This document shows, piece after piece, positions 61,187-64,000 of a stretch of DNA of 64,000 bases; position 1 is the stretch's first letter, and each line of letters begins with the position of its first letter. The stretch covers positions 2,914,001 to 2,978,000 of the forward strand of contig CAWIKR010000003.1 of the NCBI GenBank assembly GCA_963836775.1, given 5' to 3'. The DNA is from DASQPR01 sp963836775. GTDB lineage: Bacteria > Actinomycetota > Actinomycetes > Mycobacteriales > Micromonosporaceae. A program made the translations under genes and the position numbers. The notes beneath the pieces are model-generated. The model did not search any database and was not told where the DNA came from. It was given only the letters and a program-made list of their open reading frames with translations.

Positions 61187-61331
61187 ACCATCACTGGTTG
61201 CGGAGCTGGAACTCATAGGTGATCGGTGGGTAGAGCCCGGACGTGAACCGACGCCGCGCGGCCGACGCGGTGACCCCGGGCGTGGAAGGCCGCCACCCAC
61301 GACATGAAAAACTACGCTGTACCGTTTCAAT

Positions 61332-61350
61332 GGTGTGGGTTGCCCACACC
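61332..61350. promoter_or_regulatory. Inverted repeat upstream of lacI
   Basis: GGTGTGGG-TTG-CCCACACC, perfect 8-bp arms with a 3-base centre, 39 bases before the lacI start. It is a candidate autoregulatory operator of the LacI protein that follows. The preceding CGGTACAG/GTTTCA stretch is not a better palindrome. Confidence 0.45.
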
Positions 61351-61388
61351 CGCGCCGATAGCCAGTCGATATGTTGCTGGGAGATCTC

Positions 61389-62468
61389 ATGGCCGCGTCA
61401 ACTCGAGCCGATGGCGCTCAAAATCGCGCAAACACAGCGCCTGCACCGACTATTCGAGATGTAGCGGCGGCCGCGGGCGTCAGCCTTGGCACGGTCAGCA
61501 ACTATTTGAACCGTCCCAATTCGGTGGCCGTGGCGACCCGCGCTCGGATCCGAGCGGCGATCGAGTCGCTGGGCTTCGTCCGCAACGCCGGCGCCGCGAT
61601 GATTCGCAGCGGCCGGGCCCGGACCATCGGCCTCGTGGTGCTAGATGTCTCCAACCCGTTCTTCACCGAACTTGCCCGCGGCGCCGAAGAGGCCGCACGC
61701 GAGCACCAGACGCTGATCATCCTCTGCAACTCCGACGAGGATCCCGAGAAAGAGCAGCGCTACCTCGAGGTCCTCGAGGAGCAACGGGTGCTCGGGGTGC
61801 TGATCAGCGCCGTCGACGGCGAGGCCACCAAGGTCGACTGGCTGCGTCAGCGGGGCACCTCGGTGGTCCTGATCGAGAGCGCCCGGCCGAACTTCTGCTC
61901 GGTCCGCACCGACGATATCGGCGGTGGCGAGCTCGCCGCCGACCACCTGATATCCCTGGGCCACCGCACCCTGGTGTACGCGACCGCGGCGCTCAGCGTC
62001 CGGCAGTATCAGGAACGGCTCACCGGCATCCGGCGCGCGATGAAACGACACCGGCTGCCGGAGACCGCGCTGACGATCATCGAGGAAGGCGTCAAGGGCA
62101 GCACCGCCGACGGCCGCCTCGCGGCCGGGCGGATCCTGGAGCAGAAGATCCCCGGCACCGGCATCCTCTGCGGCAACGACCTGATCGCGATCGGATTGTC
62201 GGCGGCGCTGATGCGAGCCGGTCTCCGCATCCCGCAGGACGTGTCCATCGTCGGTTACGACGACATCGAGTTGGCGCAGCAAGGCCCGCTTGCCCTCACC
62301 ACCATCTCGCAGCCGAAGCAGAACATGGGCCGGACCGCGACCCAGTTGCTGATCGAGGAGTCCGAGGCCGGCAGCCGGCACGCCCACCAGCAGATCGTGT
62401 TCCAGCCCGATCTGGTGATCCGGGAATCGACGGCGGCGGTCACCACCAGCCGGACCCGGCGCAAGTAA
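61389..62468 (+). CDS. LacI-family regulator
   Basis: Intact LacI-type regulator of 359 residues. The helix-turn-helix is TIRDVAAAAGVSLGTVSNYL followed by NRPNSVAVATRARIRAAIES (about residues 21-60). The ligand domain shows TIGLVVLDVSNPFFTELARG, LISAVDGEA, VVLIESARP, RTDDIGGGELAADHLISLG and VSIVGYDDIELAQ. ATG 61389 follows GGGAG; an upstream in-frame ATG at 61371 has none. It precedes an esterase and a CoA-family gene on the same strand and probably controls them. The NTDP-like DEDPEKEQRYL segment is typical of sugar-binding LacI members. Confidence 0.9.
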   Translation: MAASTRADGAQNRANTAPAPTIRDVAAAAGVSLGTVSNYLNRPNSVAVATRARIRAAIESLGFVRNAGAAMIRSGRARTIGLVVLDVSNPFFTELARGAEEAAREHQTLIILCNSDEDPEKEQRYLEVLEEQRVLGVLISAVDGEATKVDWLRQRGTSVVLIESARPNFCSVRTDDIGGGELAADHLISLGHRTLVYATAALSVRQYQERLTGIRRAMKRHRLPETALTIIEEGVKGSTADGRLAAGRILEQKIPGTGILCGNDLIAIGLSAALMRAGLRIPQDVSIVGYDDIELAQQGPLALTTISQPKQNMGRTATQLLIEESEAGSRHAHQQIVFQPDLVIRESTAAVTTSRTRRK

Positions 62469-62592
62469 CGTCGCGCGGCTCCGCACATGCCGCGCGACCG
62501 CCTGGGACATGCTTGAATTCACCAAGGGTCGGGCTGTCCGGCGTCGACCACATGCTGTTCCTGGTCACGATCGTCGAAGTGGTGGATCGCTG

Positions 62593-63570
62593 ATGCCGCA
62601 GGTGGACCTGTCCCTGGACGAGTTGCGCAATTACCGTGCCGCCATCGAGGCACCGCCGGACCTGCGGGACTTCTGGGACGACACCCTGGCCGAAGCGCGC
62701 GATCTCGACCTCGACGCGGTGTTCACACCGATCGCCACCGGCCTGGTGACAATCGAGACACTCGACGTGACATTCCGCGGCTTTGGCGGCCACCCGATCC
62801 GGGGCTGGCTGCATCTGCCGGCCGCGGCGGTGCGAGGCGACGCGCCACTGCCCGCGGTGGTGCAATTCCAGGGTTACAACGGCGGTCGCGGGCTGCCGCA
62901 CGAGCACACCTTCTGGGCGGCGGCCGGCTACGCCCACTTCGTGATGGACACTCGCGGTCAGGGCAGCGGCTGGACCACCGGCGCCACCGGCGATCCGGTC
63001 GGCGCTCCCCCGGCTCAGCCCGGCTTCCTCACCAAGGGCATCGAGGACCCGTCGGAGTACTTCTACCGCCGTGTCTACACCGACGCCGTCCGCGCTATCG
63101 ACCTGGTCCGCAGCCACCGGCTCATCGACGCGGATCGCGTCGTCGTCACCGGTCACAGCCAGGGCGGCGGCATCGCAATCGCGATGTCGGCGCTGGCCGG
63201 CGGAATCGTCGGAGTGATGCCGGACGTGCCGTTCCTGTGCGACTTCGGGCGGGCCGCCCGGATCGCGGCCAAAGAGCCCTACCCCGAACTCGCGCGTTAC
63301 CTCAAGGCTCACCGCGACCAGACCGACCGCGCATTCCAAACGCTGGCGTATTTCGACGGCGCGGTGCTGGCCCGGCAGGCCACTGTCCCGGCGCTGTTCT
63401 CGGTCGCGCTGATGGACCAGACCTGTCCGCCGTCGACAGTGTTCGCGGCCTACAACGCCTATGCGGCGGACAAGGACATCGCGGTCTACGAATTCAACGA
63501 CCACGAAGGCGGCGAAGCTTTCCATTACACCCGGCAGATGGACTGGCTGATCCGGTCCGGCAGCCGATGA
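62593..63570 (+). CDS. Acetyl xylan esterase/cephalosporin-C deacetylase family hydrolase
   Basis: Alpha/beta hydrolase of 325 residues in the AXE1 family, which deacetylates xylo-oligosaccharides and cephalosporin C. The nucleophile Ser189 is in VTGHSQGGGIAIAMSAL, the Asp in SVALMDQTCPPSTVFAAYN, and the His in EFNDHEGGEAFH. The N-terminal DFWDDTLAEARDLDLD and FRGFGGHPIRGWLHLP are family hallmarks; length matches Thermotoga and Bacillus enzymes (320-325). No signal peptide, so it acts on imported oligomers. The ATG 62593 is preferred over an upstream in-frame ATG because MPQVDLSLDELRNYRA is the natural N-terminus. It overlaps the next gene. Confidence 0.9.
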   Translation: MPQVDLSLDELRNYRAAIEAPPDLRDFWDDTLAEARDLDLDAVFTPIATGLVTIETLDVTFRGFGGHPIRGWLHLPAAAVRGDAPLPAVVQFQGYNGGRGLPHEHTFWAAAGYAHFVMDTRGQGSGWTTGATGDPVGAPPAQPGFLTKGIEDPSEYFYRRVYTDAVRAIDLVRSHRLIDADRVVVTGHSQGGGIAIAMSALAGGIVGVMPDVPFLCDFGRAARIAAKEPYPELARYLKAHRDQTDRAFQTLAYFDGAVLARQATVPALFSVALMDQTCPPSTVFAAYNAYAADKDIAVYEFNDHEGGEAFHYTRQMDWLIRSGSR

Positions 63571-64000
63571 CCGGGCCGCTGACCGGACTCCGGATCCTGG
63601 AACTCGCCGGGATCGGTCCGGCACCGTTCGCCGCTATGACGCTCGCCGACATGGGCGCGGATGTGGTGCGGGTGGACCGGCCCGGGGCCCGGCCACCGAT
63701 CCCGATCGGGTCCACGGCGGACGTCTTCGGACGTGGCAAGCGCTCCGTGCTGCTCGACCTCAAGACCCCGGCCGATCACGAGACAGTGATGGATCTGGTG
63801 GCCCGGGCCGACGTGCTGATCGAGGGCTATCGGCCCGGCGTCGCCGAGCGGCTCGGCATCGGACCCGCCGAGTGCTGGCGGCGCAACACCCGCCTGGTCT
63901 ACGGCCGGATGACCGGCTGGGGACAGGATGGCCCGTTGGCGCAGGTCGCCGGGCATGACATCGACTACATCGCGATCACCGGGGCGCTGCACGCGATCGG
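63567..64000 (+). CDS. CaiB/BaiF-family CoA transferase, AMACR-like (runs off window)
   Basis: First 144 codons of a class III CoA-transferase family protein most like alpha-methylacyl-CoA racemase. The N-terminal LRILELAGIGPAPFAAMTLA plus DMGADVVRVDRPG, the RSVLLDLKTPAD strand, VLIEGYRPGVAERLGIGP and RMTGWGQDGPLAQVAGHDID are the family core. The GHDIDYIAITGALHAIG segment carries the catalytic His of racemases. The start overlaps the esterase stop (ATGA). If it is a racemase it would link branched-chain fatty-acyl or sterol side-chain catabolism, a different theme from the esterase, so the operon role is unclear. Confidence 0.82.
   Translation, partial: MTGPLTGLRILELAGIGPAPFAAMTLADMGADVVRVDRPGARPPIPIGSTADVFGRGKRSVLLDLKTPADHETVMDLVARADVLIEGYRPGVAERLGIGPAECWRRNTRLVYGRMTGWGQDGPLAQVAGHDIDYIAITGALHAI

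Noticed and set aside
61193..61330. C-terminal end of a minus-strand gene (GLYPPITYEFQLRNQ then stop) before the 61150-61186 hairpin
   Set aside because: Only about 25 residues could be followed before the reading became arbitrary, and no domain matches. It may be the tail of a lost gene but cannot be supported.

Overview
The window looks like chromosome from a high-GC, aerobic, polymer-degrading soil actinobacterium. G/C-rich third codon positions dominate and GTG starts are common. Sugar ABC transporters occur without their own ATPase, and there are several LacI, ECF sigma and BlaI regulators, a DivIVA-like coiled-coil protein, an F420-type reductase and a c-di-AMP riboswitch in front of an NlpC/P60 hydrolase. 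A Micromonosporales-like relative is plausible, but the sequence alone does not fix the genus. No rRNA, tRNA, CRISPR array, phage or insertion sequence was recognised.

Layout. 1-8.0 kb: a probable alpha-mannoside/mannose locus. A divergent secreted GH92 alpha-mannosidase faces an ABC importer (binding protein plus two permeases), an AGE-family sugar isomerase, a PfkB sugar kinase and a LacI repressor; the two divergent promoters carry the same 12-bp palindrome. 6.7-7.0 kb and 8.2-9.2 kb hold unusual repeat arrays. 9.3-10.9 kb: a three-gene membrane/HTH/membrane operon with a palindromic operator. 10.9-12.4 kb: an ECF sigma relic and an ATP-dependent DNA ligase. 12.4-19.3 kb: F420-type reductase, MMPL exporter, two-component system, TetR and MFS pump. 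19.3-21.4 kb: c-di-AMP riboswitch and NlpC/P60 protein. 21.4-25.8 kb: D-amino-acid catabolism (RidA, lactonase, PLP enzyme, N-acyl-D-amino-acid deacylase). 26.9-35.8 kb: a complete form I aerobic CO dehydrogenase cluster (coxM-S-L, XdhC/YHS, D, E, G) with a divergent LysR gene. 35.9-41.6 kb: DivIVA-like protein, GalE, RbsD/FucU, GH51 arabinofuranosidase and EamA transporter. 41.6-44.9 kb: a BlaI/M56 system with four matching operator sites that also cover a broken NodB deacetylase and an unknown gene. 45.1-49.3 kb: secreted trypsin-like protease, GH9 cellulase and GH18 protein. 49.4-57.6 kb: MFS pump, ECF sigma with SnoaL tail, GGDEF/EAL protein, APH-type kinase, class II amidotransferase and a Ser/Thr kinase. 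58-61 kb: small stress proteins and an ABC exporter. 61.4-64 kb: LacI, acetyl-xylan-esterase-type hydrolase and an AMACR-like CoA-transferase-family gene cut by the window end.

Taken together the content suits an oligotroph that scavenges CO for energy, degrades plant and fungal polymers (mannosides, arabinosides, cellulose, chitin-like glycans, acetylated esters) and imports the sugars under local repressors.

Caution. About a dozen otherwise typical genes carry single-base indels, several of them in short homopolymer runs. They look more like sequence errors than gene decay. For these genes the coordinates span the whole gene, and the lesion is described in each entry.
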